A DNA stretch of 64,000 nt from Phycomyces nitens (taxonomy: Eukaryota > Mucoromycota > Mucoromycetes > Mucorales > Phycomycetaceae): assembly GCA_022702545.1 (NCBI GenBank), contig JAHRBC010000003.1, forward strand, positions 620,001 to 684,000. The letters run 5' to 3'. Shown here one piece after another: positions 48,511 through 59,805 of the stretch. A program made the translations under genes and the position numbers. Each line of letters starts with the position of its first letter. Within the stretch, counting starts at the first letter, position 1. Under the pieces are notes generated by a model. The model was given only the letters and a program-made list of their open reading frames with translations. It was not told the DNA's origin and did no database searches.

Positions 48511-50133
48511 CTAATGTCGTTTACGGAATCTGATATTCATAGTCTTTGGTGTAAATACAAAAATACCATCGTATACAATTCCGTTCTTGTGAATCGAATC
48601 TTCAGGCAATTCCCACTCATAATGTTTTACTATACAAGAAAAAAAGAATTAAAACATTTTTCTTGATCAACTATTCTCAACTTACACAACATAAGCAAGA
48701 CAACCTGCTGCTCTGCCATACTAAAGTTCAGGCCAAGGCATTTTCGGTTGCCATCACTGAATGGTGCCCATGTAATGCCTATGTGCTGGTCATGCTCACC
48801 CCCTTTTCTGAATCTCTCGGGATCAAAAACCGTTGGGTTTTTCCAAACATCGGGATTCTTGTGCAAAGCCTCAAGGTCCACAGTAATGCATGTTCCTTTT
48901 GGAATATATACGCCGGATAGAGTGACATCTTCGGTTGTTACCCGCTCTGTGAGAAAGCTGGCTGGACTGCTTAGGCGCAAAGACTATACACTTGATGAAT
49001 AACAAGCATCATTTTTATATATATTCCTATAATATCAGTACCTCTTTGATAATCATATTAATGTAATTGATTTGTTTGCAGTCGCTGATTGTAGGAGGGA
49101 CCATCGAATCGTCATCTCCAAGGATATACAATGCTTCCTGGCGTGCTTTATCTTGTACGTCCTGAGGGGATGTATTTTAATATGTATTGCAATATAACCA
49201 ATATAAGAGCCTACCTTATTTACAGCCATATGGTAAATGCAGAAGGAAGCAGAACTAGAGACAGTTTCATGACCTTTTGTGATGTATATTAATGTTAATA
49301 TTCACAATAATGCATTTGAGGATTTCTTACCTGCAACGATAAAGGTAGCCATGTTTGACTAGAAAATAAAAAAAAGACAATATTGGTAAACAGGAAAAAA
49401 CAAATGGTTACTTCACTTACTCGTAGCTCCTCAAGATCGAGTTCTTTCTTTTCTTTCATTTCACCCTCAAGAATAAGTGTCAAGAGATCTTTTTCAAGGC
49501 CATTATCAGGCTGACCCATTGATTGCTCAATCTTTTCTTTTCTCATATGCAACAGCTCAAAGATTAGCTTATTGAGTTTGTTTATACCAATGGAAGCTTT
49601 GGAATAGTTGGGAGCAATGTATCGGGAGATATGTTCATAGGACAGGGCGGCGTTGACGATGGGAGAAAGTATTCCGTCTAGTGTATCATTATAGGCTTGT
49701 ATCCACACAGAGTCTTTATCGGCCATACTATTGAAATCGAATCCTAAATTATAATATGAGTACATGGTGATTATTTATCGGTCTAAATCAAATAGCAGCT
49801 ACGTACCAAACAAGGCCTTTCCTAGGGCATCAAAGGACATCTTTTGTAAAAGAGTGGTTATCTGAATGTCTGTTTCAGACGTGTCGATCAATCTAAACAT
49901 GTCTGGAATCAAGCGCCCAAACAGATCAACAGGAACTGTACGGCGAAAAGCAGGGTTCATGATCTAAAGTTTTTTTCTTGTCAAGGAAAGTTACAGAGTG
50001 GGCAGATATTACCTTGCGCTGATGCTTCCAAACGTCACCACTGGTAAATGCAACATTTTTCTTTCCAAACAGGCGAAGAAACAGACTATCTTTTCTTAGA
50101 CGGTCCAAGAACTGTAGGTCCTTTGGAAAGAGC

Positions 50134-50168
<35 letters not shown>

Positions 50169-50646
50169 TCAATGATTTGGGGGTTTTTTTTTACTAAACT
50201 CTTGCAATGTTGACTTGCCTCCTTTCATCAATAGGTATTGTACTGCCTGAGGATCAGTTACAAAAATTGTCCAGCGCATAGGAAATCTTGCCTGAGAGTC
50301 ATTAAAATGAAAGGCAAAACGTATTGGTCAGAGTACGTTTGTTATACTTGGTTTTGCATCATGTAATACTCACGACATAAAAACCTCTCTTTTTGTTGAG
50401 AAGTGGAAGAACCAGCCTTCTTGTCCGTTGTTCAGCCGACTCAATTGACAAGAATGATTTGACAAAGGAAAAGCAGGAGACGCTTGGAAAATCGGCTAAT
50501 TCTTGGGGAACACTGATAGAGTCGTAGATTTTTTTGCAGAGAAACAAGACCAGAAACATAGCCACATGGGATCCTTTGGGCAAGTAGTCAGAAGCCCTTT
50601 GGACAAGAGGCTCGAGAGAGAGAGAGATTGTGTTGATGATATCCAT
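48511..50646 (-). CDS. cytochrome P450 monooxygenase
   Basis: Heme-thiolate monooxygenase, probably anchored in the endoplasmic reticulum by the N-terminal hydrophobic stretch HVAMFLVLFL. Motifs in order: WKHQRKIMNPAFRR (helix C region), the I-helix VAGHETVSSS, the K-helix ESLR (ExxR), the DPERF block, and the heme-binding FSDGNRKCLG with the Cys ligand. The protein ends IRFRKRH at the stop 48511. The length of roughly 500 residues is normal and the gene looks intact. Several introns interrupt it; one (50135-50218) has a GC donor. A TATAAA-like box lies about 40 nt upstream. The substrate cannot be told from sequence and I do not assign a CYP family. Confidence 0.93.
50135..50218 (-). other. 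GC-AG intron of the P450 gene, with (AT)n tract
   Basis: Splicing after AAAGGAG at GCAAGT and resuming at AGCTCTTTCC restores the frame KGELFPKD; no GT donor gives this frame. GCAAGT is the usual form of the rare GC-type donor. The 84-nt intron contains about 15 AT units near its 3' end. Confidence 0.8.
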
Positions 50647-50685
50647 TAAGAAAAAGATGGTTGCTATGAGTTTAACAAAATGTCG

Positions 50686-50693
50686 TTTATAAA
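50686..50693 (-). promoter_or_regulatory. TATA-like box upstream of the P450
   Basis: TTTATAAA about 40 nt upstream of the ATG at 50646. Plausible as a TATA box but unproven in this AT-rich setting. Confidence 0.35.
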
Positions 50694-51473
50694 TGAATTT
50701 TTTATTTATTTTTTTATTTTTTATTTTTATTTATATCTTTCTTGTTGAGAGCAAGATCAATGGCTTGCTATCTTTGTTGACCCTATACAGGATGGCAAAC
50801 TTAAACACGGTTTCATTGGGTTGGCCCCCTATGAGTCCTGGTTTATTTACTCAAAATGCACGCCAGACTTTCCCATGCTACTTGAAAGATAAAGAAGTGT
50901 TGCTTAAATATAATTTACAATTGACTGATTTTTATTTATCAGCCATTTGTTCCAACCCAACAAATATTGAACTATTGTGCACTGAAATTGATGGCGGCAC
51001 AACTACAGATTTTTCTCTCTCTTTTGTACTTCTTTGACAAGTACTTGAAGAAAAACCAACCAACCAACCAATCATACAAGCCACTTCCACCCAATACTTT
51101 GTTATGCAGGCATGCATGCACACATTTATGTACATAATGTTATGCCTATAACATAGACCAAAATATTTGTATGTATATATATATATACTACATAAATTGG
51201 TAATAATAAAAAAAGATAGAGAGAGGAAAAAAAAAGGCAGATATTAAAGTCCTTTATTACATGTGAAAATGAGATGTGGTGAATAGGTCGGTGACGTTGA
51301 CAGATGCGGGGAGAGCGGGGTTTAAGTGTGTATAGTGAGTGAGTGTACGTTGGAAAGAGCGGCCAAACAACAGAGCTTTGTCCATAATTTACTAGCCCCT
51401 TCCCCTGGCCCTCTAGGATTGTTGTTGTTCCTTTTCTTTCCTCTCTTTACTACCCTTTTTGTTTAATAACACG
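50694..51473. other. divergent intergenic region, P450 / ETF alpha
   Basis: It holds the promoters of two divergent genes. The half near ETF alpha is GC-richer, with a pyrimidine-rich leader (CTTTTCTTTCCTCTCTTTAC) just before the ATG, as in many highly expressed fungal genes. There is an (AT)n tract near 51174-51190. The 50693-51037 open frame has no motif and is taken as chance. Confidence 0.5.
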
Positions 51474-52927
51474 ATGCTCGCTACCACTGCTCGTATTGCT
51501 ACTCAGGTACATAATGAGATAGATACTTCCTCCAGACCTAAAGGCACACCTTCACATAAGAGTCCTTTGTGTACCGTCGAGACAGAATGAGCGTGTTTAT
51601 AATGAGCTGTGTTGAATTAGGCACGTCCCTTGTTTGCCCAGCGCTTCTACGCAACCGGTGCTGGTGCCTCGACCCTCTTGTTGGTTGAGCACAAGGATGG
51701 TCTGATTGGCGGTGCCACTCTCAACGCTTTGTCGGCTGCTGCCAAGCTCGGTGGTCCCGTCACTGCTTTGGTTGCTGGTGATGCTCCCGAGGAAGTTGCC
51801 AAGCAGGTCGCCAAGTATGCTGGTGTCTCAAAGGTCCTTACAGCCACTGGTGCTGCCTATGCAAACGGTCTCCCCGAGTCCTTTGCTCCTTTGTTGGTCG
51901 AAGTCCAAAAGGCCAATGGCTTCACCCACTTGGTCACTGGCCACACTGCTTTCGGCAAGAACATCTTCCCTCGTGCTGCTGCCATTCTTGACGTCGCCCC
52001 TATTTCTGACATCACTGGTGTCGAGAGCGACAACACTTTTGTTCGTCCCATCTATGCGGGTAAATAATCAGAGCAAGATGTGTTTTTAGAGTGGATGAAA
52101 AGCAAGGAACCTTTTTTTGAAATTCTCACACGCTCCAATTCAATATTCATCCGGTAAAAAAAATGTAGGTAATGCCATTGCCACTGTCCAGTCCAGCGAT
52201 GCCATCAAGTTCATCACTGTTCGCGGTACTGCCTTTGCTGCTGCCGAGGCCAACAATGCTGCCGAGGCTGCCATCGAGGCTGCCCCTGCTGCCCAGACTT
52301 CAGATGTCACCCAGTGGATCGGAGAGTCTATCCAGAAGAGCGACCGTCCTGATCTTGGATCTGCCAGCCGTGTCATCAGTGGTGGCCGTGGAATGAAGAA
52401 CGGCGAGAACTTCCAGCTTCTCTACTCCCTTGCTGACAAGATCGGTGCTGCTGGTAAAGTATCAAAGAGAAAAGGAAAAAGGGGAGAAATGGGCAGAATA
52501 TCTGATTTTGCAACTGGATTAGTTGGTGCTTCCCGTGCTGCTGTCGATGCTGGTTTCGTTGATAACTCGCTCCAGGTCGGCCAGACCGGCAAGATTGTTG
52601 CTCCTGGTAAGTGATGTATAGAATACTTGATTCGATCAAAGAAGACTCAATGTTCTGTATGTGATACTTTGTAGAGTTGTACATTGCTGTCGGTAAGTAA
52701 TTTTATTGCGTGGGAATATATATATAAGTCTTGTTCGGCTTATATTATTATTATTATTATTATGTAAAGGTATCTCTGGTGCCATTCAGCATTTGGCCGG
52801 TATGAAGGACTCCAAGACCATTGTTGCTATCAACAAGGATGCCGATGCACCCATCTTCCAGGTGGCTGACTATGGACTTGTTGAGGATCTCTTCAAGGCC
52901 GTCCCTGAACTGACTGAGAAGCTCTAG
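51474..52927 (+). CDS. ETFA: electron transfer flavoprotein alpha subunit, mitochondrial
   Basis: Alpha subunit of the mitochondrial ETF heterodimer, which takes electrons from acyl-CoA and other dehydrogenases and passes them to ETF-ubiquinone oxidoreductase. Six exons give 338 residues in frame: 51474-51506, 51621-52059, 52169-52453, 52523-52606, 52675-52692 and 52770-52927. The N-terminus [20 protein letters not shown] is a mitochondrial presequence. The FAD-binding C-terminal domain carries [44 protein letters not shown], then GAIQHLAGM and [20 protein letters not shown], the family signature. The length matches the family. The convergent neighbour is the Zn2Cys6 gene. It is well conserved and looks functional. 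Confidence 0.96.
52675..52692 (+). other. 18-nt microexon of ETFA
   Basis: AGTTGTACATTGCTGTCG sits between TTTGTAG and GTAAGT. It encodes ELYIAV in the strongly conserved PELYIAVGISG signature, so it must be included for a working FAD-binding domain. Confidence 0.9.
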
Positions 52928-53293
52928 GAATTATATAAAAAAGTAAAAAATCTCATTTAGACAACCCCACAGAAACCTCTATTGTCTTTCTTCTTCTTCT
53001 CAATACCACAACCCCCACACTCTTTAAAGCAAACATTTTGCCCACCTAGAAAACCAAGGATTACAAATACATATATATATATACACATATGTGTGTATGT
53101 GTTTCTGATTTCTTAAAGAGTTCCTTCTACAAAGGGTCTATAAAACAAAAATGCAGGTTTATTCTAGACTTGAGGTTTTCTTTTTTTTTATAAAAAAAAA
53201 GATTGTCTATGTACAAGAGATGAAGAGAGGGAAAAGGCAAGTAAGATAGAGATATGTTTAAAGAGCCAAAGAAAAAAAATGGGTTCTTTTTTA

Positions 53294-55777
53294 CTAGTAG
53301 ATGAGAGAGCGTGCCCACTCGTCTGCAACAGAAATAAGCTCAAACGTATAGTCTGCAGGTTCGATTTCTTTGTTCGTCATACCACTGGTGGTAATAGGTG
53401 CTCCTACTGCGCCCACAGCAGCGGCGGCAGCAGCAGCAGCGGCAGCAGCACCTGCAGATGTAGGGTGGCCAACATTGGAAGGTAGGCACGGATTGTAGGC
53501 AAACGTGGGTGCAACGAGCGCGTGGCCCTGGGGATTGGAATAAGGGGGCGTTGTCTGCCGAGATCCTATTGAGACTGGTGGGCAATACACACCCGAAGAC
53601 GAGGGAGAAAAGGCAGTTGAGGTGTCAAGAACTGCTGCAACAGCCGCAGCCTGTTGATCATGATCAAATAGATTGAGATTGATGCCCTGGTTCTCTTCAT
53701 GTTTCTGGCACAGATCATGAATGGCAGAAAACGCAGCACTATAGGATGGTGAAAGAATGGCCAGTCGTGGAAGGGGATGTAGTGGGGTCTGGGGCTGTAA
53801 GGTGAGATCAACCAGACGAGCAAAACCTCTGACGTCCTTGAGAGGTGCACGTTCGGCAATGTCGCGTAAATCTCCCAGACTTGCCCTGAACTGGTTCTTG
53901 GCCTCTTCTGCTACACTCAACATTGGATGATTAAAGTCTGTGGCATGAGTGAGGGCGGCAAATACGGCAGAGAATGTAGAAAGGGCACACGTGTACATGA
54001 GGTGTGGGTGCTGGACAGTATAGGACACCAATTGAGTAATAGCATTGGCAAGCGACCTACGGCGTTCTCTGTGGAGCTGCTCTTCTTGGAACCGACAGCA
54101 GACCAACAAGGAAAGCTCGAGATCCAGGCACACGAGATGGAGATTTGCAGTCACAAGAGAAGGGATTCCATCTGGCACGCTCCATGCCAATTCTGGGGGA
54201 AGGGAGTCTCGCCAGCGCTGGAGAGCATCGAGGAACTGGAGAGTCTGGTTCTCTTGGTGGATAGTCCAGATGGTCTGGCTGTTCTTGGCGTCATAGGTAA
54301 AGTAGTACAAAATCTTCTCGAGAAGCATGGTCAGACGGCACAATTGCCCAAATCCCTCCATCACTGTCCGTTCACGAGAGTCGTCTTCTGGCAGAGGAGT
54401 CGGGAGATCGACGGCAATGTCGACTACATTGAGCATCCATGGTCTCTCCATAGTACAGCTCTCAAACTTATCCATAACATAGCATGTCCACAACACTCGT
54501 TTGCGCAATTCAATATCAAATTGGGACATTTGGCTACTATAATTTGCAGTGTGGAGACCCAACTCGAGACACATCCTTACAGCCATACCACAGTACATCC
54601 AGCTACGACTTGACCTTGGCCTTGTCTGGCGCTGTTGAGTAGAATCATAATCAAACCAGGCCATGTATAACAAGGCAATTACTGTACTCAAACGAGGCAC
54701 GTCCATGAAATCATCTACTAGACGACGTGCCCTGTGGTAAAACATTTCTGCTTGGGTGATTGTGAGATCTACATTCTTTGCTGCATGGGCATACATTATG
54801 TTGAGTAAGAGAGGTGTAATGAGGGGGCCTTTGATTGACAATTGGTCATAGAACATTCGTCGAGAGAGGGTTGGTAGTAAATGATGGCAATGAGAGAAAA
54901 AGACTGATATGAGATGTTCCTGTGTATGTCTTGGAGGCATGTCTATGGATGAGAGATATTGGCCTGGAAGGGTTGGATCTGGTGACCAATGGACAAATTC
55001 GCCATAGGTACGCCAGGGAGTGATTTCGTTCTGGAAGTTTGATGTGTCTCTATGAAGGGTCAGTTGGACCAAGCCGTCCGTCAATTGTTCCATCATCTTG
55101 TCTGGTCTGCTTGCTGGCTTGGTGTCTCCGGTCTGGTTGGAGTTGGATAGAGGGCTTTGGCTGCCTGGACTGGCGAACAGGGTGTCAATGTTGTCGTGTA
55201 ATGATGGGGGTGATACTGCTGCGTAAGATTCCTCTGGTGCTTCTGGGGATTGACGGGTGTCAGTTGTGGGGTCTGTCATTGGATCCAGTTTGATGTACGT
55301 TTCGTCCGTGTTCTTGAGATAGATGCACTTTCGTCGTCTAGCTGTTTAGGGATTGGACATTAGGGATGATCTTGTTTGGAATTAATTTAGATGATTTCTT
55401 GGTTTGCCTTTTTACCTTTGCACTAAAAGACGAGTGTTAGAGTGCATGTTCTGATGACCTTGTTTACTGTTATTTTATATTTGATCATTTATTTGTATTT
55501 TACCTGCATACATGGCTGTCGACCATCACACTATTGTCAAATAAAAAACAATATATTGTCGTTGGTTTAGATGGGGTTATTTGGGTTTATTGGGCATTTA
55601 TTTTATTATTATTATTATTATTACTTTGATCTTCTTCATCCGACATGGATGGCAGGCTCGACCGACTTTGAGACGCTTGTGCCTGTTTTCATCTTTATTT
55701 TTGGGGGGTTGATGAGTTGATCTGTATTGGTTTAAAAGGGTACTACCTCTCAACGGTAATTCCAGAGTAGCAAACAT
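53294..55777 (-). CDS. Zn2Cys6 transcription factor with Fungal_trans domain
   Basis: Fungal-specific transcription regulator, 744 residues from four exons: 55777-55625, 55530-55504, 55422-55416 and 55341-53294. The zinc cluster is C42-x2-C45-x6-C52-x5-C58-x2-C61-x6-C68 (ACHPCRMKKIKCDGRQPCMQ, then CKARRRKCIYL), a perfect fit to the family. The start at 55777 is the first in-frame ATG and gives a short basic leader. A Ser/Pro-rich linker is followed by the middle homology (Fungal_trans, PF04082) region: HLISVFFSHCHHLLPTLSRR, then WMYCGMAVRMCLELGLHT and LRKRVLWTCYVMDKFESCTM. The C-terminus has Gln- and Ala-rich tracts, with GCN repeats coding 10 or more Ala near 53420. Target genes are unknown. 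Confidence 0.93.
55416..55422 (-). other. 7-nt microexon inside the zinc cluster
   Basis: TGCAAAG between CGTCTTTTAG and GTAAAAAGG supplies the fifth cluster cysteine (C61), K62 and the first base of A63. Skipping it removes one zinc ligand and shifts the frame. Confidence 0.85.
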
Positions 55778-55795
55778 GACTCGGAAAGGAGTATA

Positions 55796-55960
55796 TGTGT
55801 ATGTATATGTATATATATATATTAGATATATATATATATATCTATATAAAATATAAATATAAATATAAATATAAATATAAATATAAATATAAATATATAA
55901 ATATATATATTAATATTAATATTAATATTAATATTATATTTATATATATATATATAAAGT
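55796..55960. repeat. AT-only minisatellite block
   Basis: Some 165 bp made almost only of A and T: a (TA)n palindrome, then about seven (AAATAT) hexamers at about 55848-55892, then about five (TATTAA) hexamers at about 55907-55936, then (TA)n. It lies just upstream of the Zn2Cys6 start codon at 55777, so it could affect that promoter. Confidence 0.9.
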
Positions 55961-56334
55961 AAATAAATAAAGATGCGGATAGGCTATCTACAGAAATTGT
56001 CGTGTCCTTTTCTAAATAAACATGGCATTATTTCCTTTACACTTTCTTTATATCTTTATTTTATTTTTTATTTTATTTTGGGGGTGGAAGATCGAGGACC
56101 CAAAAATTGAACCAAAAAAAAAAAGGGGAGGAGGGTGGTTGGGCCATCTCTCTTTTTATCCCCTCTTTCCCCCCCTCTATTATTTCCCTTAATTATGCTT
56201 TGAATATAATCAAATTCAAATCGTTTTCTTTGTTATGTATAAGAAGAAGAAGAGGAAAGTATATAAGAGGGCTATTTACAATTTATATACACATGTATAT
56301 AACTCTTTTTTTGTTTTTGTTTTATTTTCTATAT

Positions 56335-57518
56335 TTACATATCAACAATGCGCTGGACCTTGTTGCACTCCACCAGATGGTCGCCTCTGTACTTGATCAT
56401 ATACTCTCCCCTGTCCTTCCAGGTTACGGTCTTGTTGACCGGACAGCCCTAAAACAACAAGTGTCTCAATACCTTCCATTGTTTGGTGCGCCTCTATAGA
56501 ATTAATTACCTTGCTGCTGTTTGAGCACTTGTAGTACACGCTCTTGTTGCCTGTCTTTTTTTGAATGGTGTTTCCATTGTTTTTCCAGAAATAGCCATCT
56601 ACATAGGGGTGTTCGCGTGTCTCGACAATCTTTGTGATCGCCTGCATCTCCCGCCTCCTCCGTGGTCTTTGGGTTGGCTCTCCACACGCGCTCTTTGGCG
56701 ATGTAGGCTGTGGTGCTGGCTGTGAGAATTGGTGAGACGACTCATCATCTAGCTGAAAGGGTTCATCTAAAGCCAAATGTGGATATGCTGGCGGAGAGAG
56801 CGGGTGGCCAATGGGATGTTTGGGGTCGCCGAGACCTGTCATTGGCTGTGGGTAGCTAAACGTCATCAAAATAATTATTGTATTAGGTTGGTTGCGGCCT
56901 ATTTTTTTGTTATTGTCAAAGAATTATATGAAATGTGTGTATATACTTTATGCTGAGAAGGGAAGGCATGGTTGTATTGGAGGTGGGAATAGGTGAGAAT
57001 GAAGAGGAGGATTCGAGTTCGTCTGAATTGGCGCTGCCGTCAAAAGATGCAATGTTGGAGCCTCGGCGGCTATCGTCCAGATCCATGTGGTTGTTGGTAT
57101 TCTGGTCTGAACTGTGCCGTCTGGTGTGTCCTATGCCTTGCAGCTGCGATAGCATCGATCGTTGGTCTGGAGAGAGGTGGAGCATGGCGTCAAGTGAAAA
57201 CGCATTGGCGGAGAGCGAATGGAAGGAGTGTTGGAGTAAGAGAAGGTCGAGCTCTTTGGCCCTTAGTTTGGCTTCTTCTGCCCGCCTCTTGTCCTCCTCC
57301 ACCTTGCTGAGAAGGATCAGCTTAAGTAGCTCTGGCTGTGATTGGTAGCAGATGATTACATCCTGGAGGTCACAGCTCACCGGATCTGGAGCAGTCGACT
57401 CGGCCCATGGATCAGGTGACAAGGGGGATTGTTCCGGCTGGTAGTCGGGTGAAAAGGTGTCGTAGAGAGGCATTGTTTTGTTGAGTTCTTTGGTGGCTGG
57501 GTAGGTAAAGGCGTTCAT
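56335..57518 (-). CDS. WRKY-GCM1-like zinc-finger protein
   Basis: Predicted DNA-binding protein of 343 residues from three exons: 57518-56947, 56855-56510 and 56448-56335. The start at 57518 (MNAFTYPATKELNKTM) is preferred to an upstream in-frame ATG whose extension only translates low-complexity sequence. A charged coiled coil follows (LLKLILLSKVEEDKRRAEEA, then KLRAKELDLLLLQ), then Ser/Pro-rich linkers and a basic stretch RPRRRREMQ. The C-terminal finger reads VDGYFWKNNGNTIQKKTGNK, SVYYKCSNSSKGCPVNKTVT and YMIKYRGDHLVEC. That is the WRKY fold layout (DGY-W, YYKC, GCP, Y-G-H) with C-x6-C-x21-H-x3-C ligands, but the WRKYGQK heptad is replaced by WKNNGNT. It is adjacent to another regulator gene in the same orientation, 558 bp away. 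Confidence 0.85.
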
Positions 57519-59805
57519 TATTGTGTGGATATAAAAGTAAATACAGAAGGCCTTGTATTCTCTAAACAACCTTTTTTTTTGCGTTAAAAAAAAAAGGAAA
57601 TAATAATAATAATAAAAAAAGGGGTCCTTTTTTTCTTGATTCTGCAACTTCCCGTCCTTTTTATTGTCGTTCAAGTGCCTCTCCAATCAATAGGGCCAAC
57701 CACGTTCAGAGGCCTGTTTAGTCTAATCTCCCGCGGCACAAACTAGCCACCATCCAATCACACCACCAAGCGATATTTGTCTACTACCCCCACACTTGCA
57801 TCGAATAAAAAAGCCATTGCCGATCCCCAACTTCCGCCACCATCTCATTCGTCCTATGAAGAAAGCTAAAGAGAGATTCCCTTGGCAACTCAGCAGGGTA
57901 GCAACAAGATACACCATGGCCAAAAGGAGATGTAGATGTGGGGCAGCATTACATGGTTAAACAAGCACTTCCCCAGCTTTTCACTCCAAAAGCCCTCGTT
58001 GACCCGCCAGTCAATTTACCCCGCCATATGTTGGATCACAATTACACTCTCTTGACCTGTTTATAATTCAATCTCGACAAACCGAATGCCCGGAGGAGGT
58101 GTCTTTAATATCTCCATCTATATCATTTCTTTCCCCAATGCTTCATAGCCAGGCAAAAAAAAATCTGAATGACAAATCAAACGGGTATAAAATCAGCCTT
58201 AAATAACACAAAACCTTATATACGAATGTTTCAGGAACCACCAATCTTTTTTAACTCGCAATCTCTTGTCTTTTATGGCTGCAAGTCTTAAAGACGGACG
58301 CGTCTGGAGTTACTTTTTCCCCTTTTTTGACTTATTTCGATAACCTTTTTTAAGGCCGAGTATCTGTAAGCTCGATTTATTCAATCAAAGAAAAAAAAAC
58401 TTTTATAAATAAATCATACATCAAGAGGAGATTCACCAGATAAGAATAGTCCCAAAAAAGATTAGTCTAGAAAAAAAAAGACAATGGGCTGCAGCAAAAC
58501 CATCTAGTATTTTACGTGGTTGCCTAGGAAACTAATCTATAATTCATGTCAGATGCCCTGAATCTCCATGGACACACTATATAATATAAGCATGACTGCT
58601 TTTGTCGGTGTAAAGAAGTTCAGGGTCACAAGAAATAAAGTGGAATTTGTCAAGACGTCATTAAACAACTGGTGAATGAGCCAATTGATACATAACCAAT
58701 CTTATTGTACTCTTTATAATTAACACTAAAAAAAATGATTTATTTGTTACTAATATTCAAGTTTAGCCTGCCGTTAATTCGATTATACAAATCATGATAA
58801 TATCATCCCAAATACAAAAGGAGAATTTAGTTTTCAAATAAAACAAGTACCAAACCTTGTAGACTTTCTGAGTCTGACAGCCAAAAAAAAACAAAATACA
58901 TAATAAATACATATTTAAGTTGATGAAACAAATAAAGGCACAATTACACAAAGAAACACATATCTCTATTTAATATGATGCAAACCAACAATGGTCTGTT
59001 TATAGCCAATGGTTATATCCACGATATAGCCTGACCATCAAGACAATGCAACAAACTATGTATACAAATATTTCACAAAAATAGTTCTACTAAAATTAAA
59101 CTTGTCAGACAGCACGCATACTCTTATCTGATCTAAAGGGAACCAAACCGGCAATTCCCAAGGACAAGCATCAATCGATCTCTTGCACAGATTCCTTTAC
59201 CAGCAAGATTTAAATCCGATATACAGTGTACTGCCGCAAACTCTTTTTTCTTTTTTCTTTTTTCTTTTCAACCAAACAAGTACCCTTTTCTGCACCATAT
59301 ATATACATTATGGCCCTTGAACTCTATCAATTGAACCAAATCCACCAAGCTAAATATCATGTATATCAATGAATCTCGGCTGTCCAGTCTAGTCGTGACT
59401 TGGCCTTTTTTTCATTGATCTTTCTCAGCTATGGATTCGGAAACCGTCACGAATTGATGGCTGAGAGTGTACCGTACCGGGTCAACCGGAGTCTCAAGAG
59501 GTCCGGAACGGACATGAGTATGGCGAGCGGGTTTTTACACTCCTTGGAGCCCACACCCTGACAAGTCTTTCTCTTTCCCCCTCACTGGTCAATACGTACG
59601 TAACATGTGCTATGCAGCTTAGAGGAACACCATCCATCCTGTCTTTAAGCAGGACAACCATGCTAGGATGGAAGAGAACAAAGACTGGATGGATGGAAAT
59701 GATATTTTTTTTTGTGGCCAGAAAAACTTATGCTTTCGATATCACTTTTATTTTTTCCTTCTATTTTCCAATCCCTTGACGATTCCAATTCAATCCTATT
59801 AGACC
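57519..59805. other. intergenic region, WRKY-like / eL13 promoters
   Basis: Divergent spacer of 2.3 kb. The left end contains a (TAA)n tract and poly-A/T near 57570-57620. The 57723-57923 minus frame has no motif. The right end is the eL13 promoter, GC-richer from about 59440, with a CCGG-containing stretch at about 59475-59512 and a pyrimidine-rich leader (TTTTATTTTTTCCTTCTATT) before the ATG. No RNA gene was recognised. Confidence 0.5.
59630..59696. promoter_or_regulatory. 17-bp inverted repeat in the eL13 promoter
   Basis: CCATCCATCCTGTCTTT at 59630-59646 faces AAAGACTGGATGGATGG at 59680-59696. The two arms pair at 16 of 17 bases over a 33-nt loop and end 110 bp before the eL13 ATG. It may be a paired factor site or a hairpin in a 5' leader. 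Confidence 0.6.

Noticed and set aside
51706..52089. 127-codon plus-strand frame within ETFA
   Set aside because: It overlaps exon 2 of ETFA in another frame and has a Leu/Ser/Pro-rich composition typical of an out-of-frame reading.
53927..54613. 228-codon plus-strand open frame
   Set aside because: It is antisense to the Fungal_trans region of the Zn2Cys6 gene, whose minus frame has clear domain motifs. The plus frame is a shadow.
57723..57923. 66-codon minus frame upstream of eL13
   Set aside because: Trp/Gly-rich, no start context, no motif. Probably chance in a GC-richer stretch.
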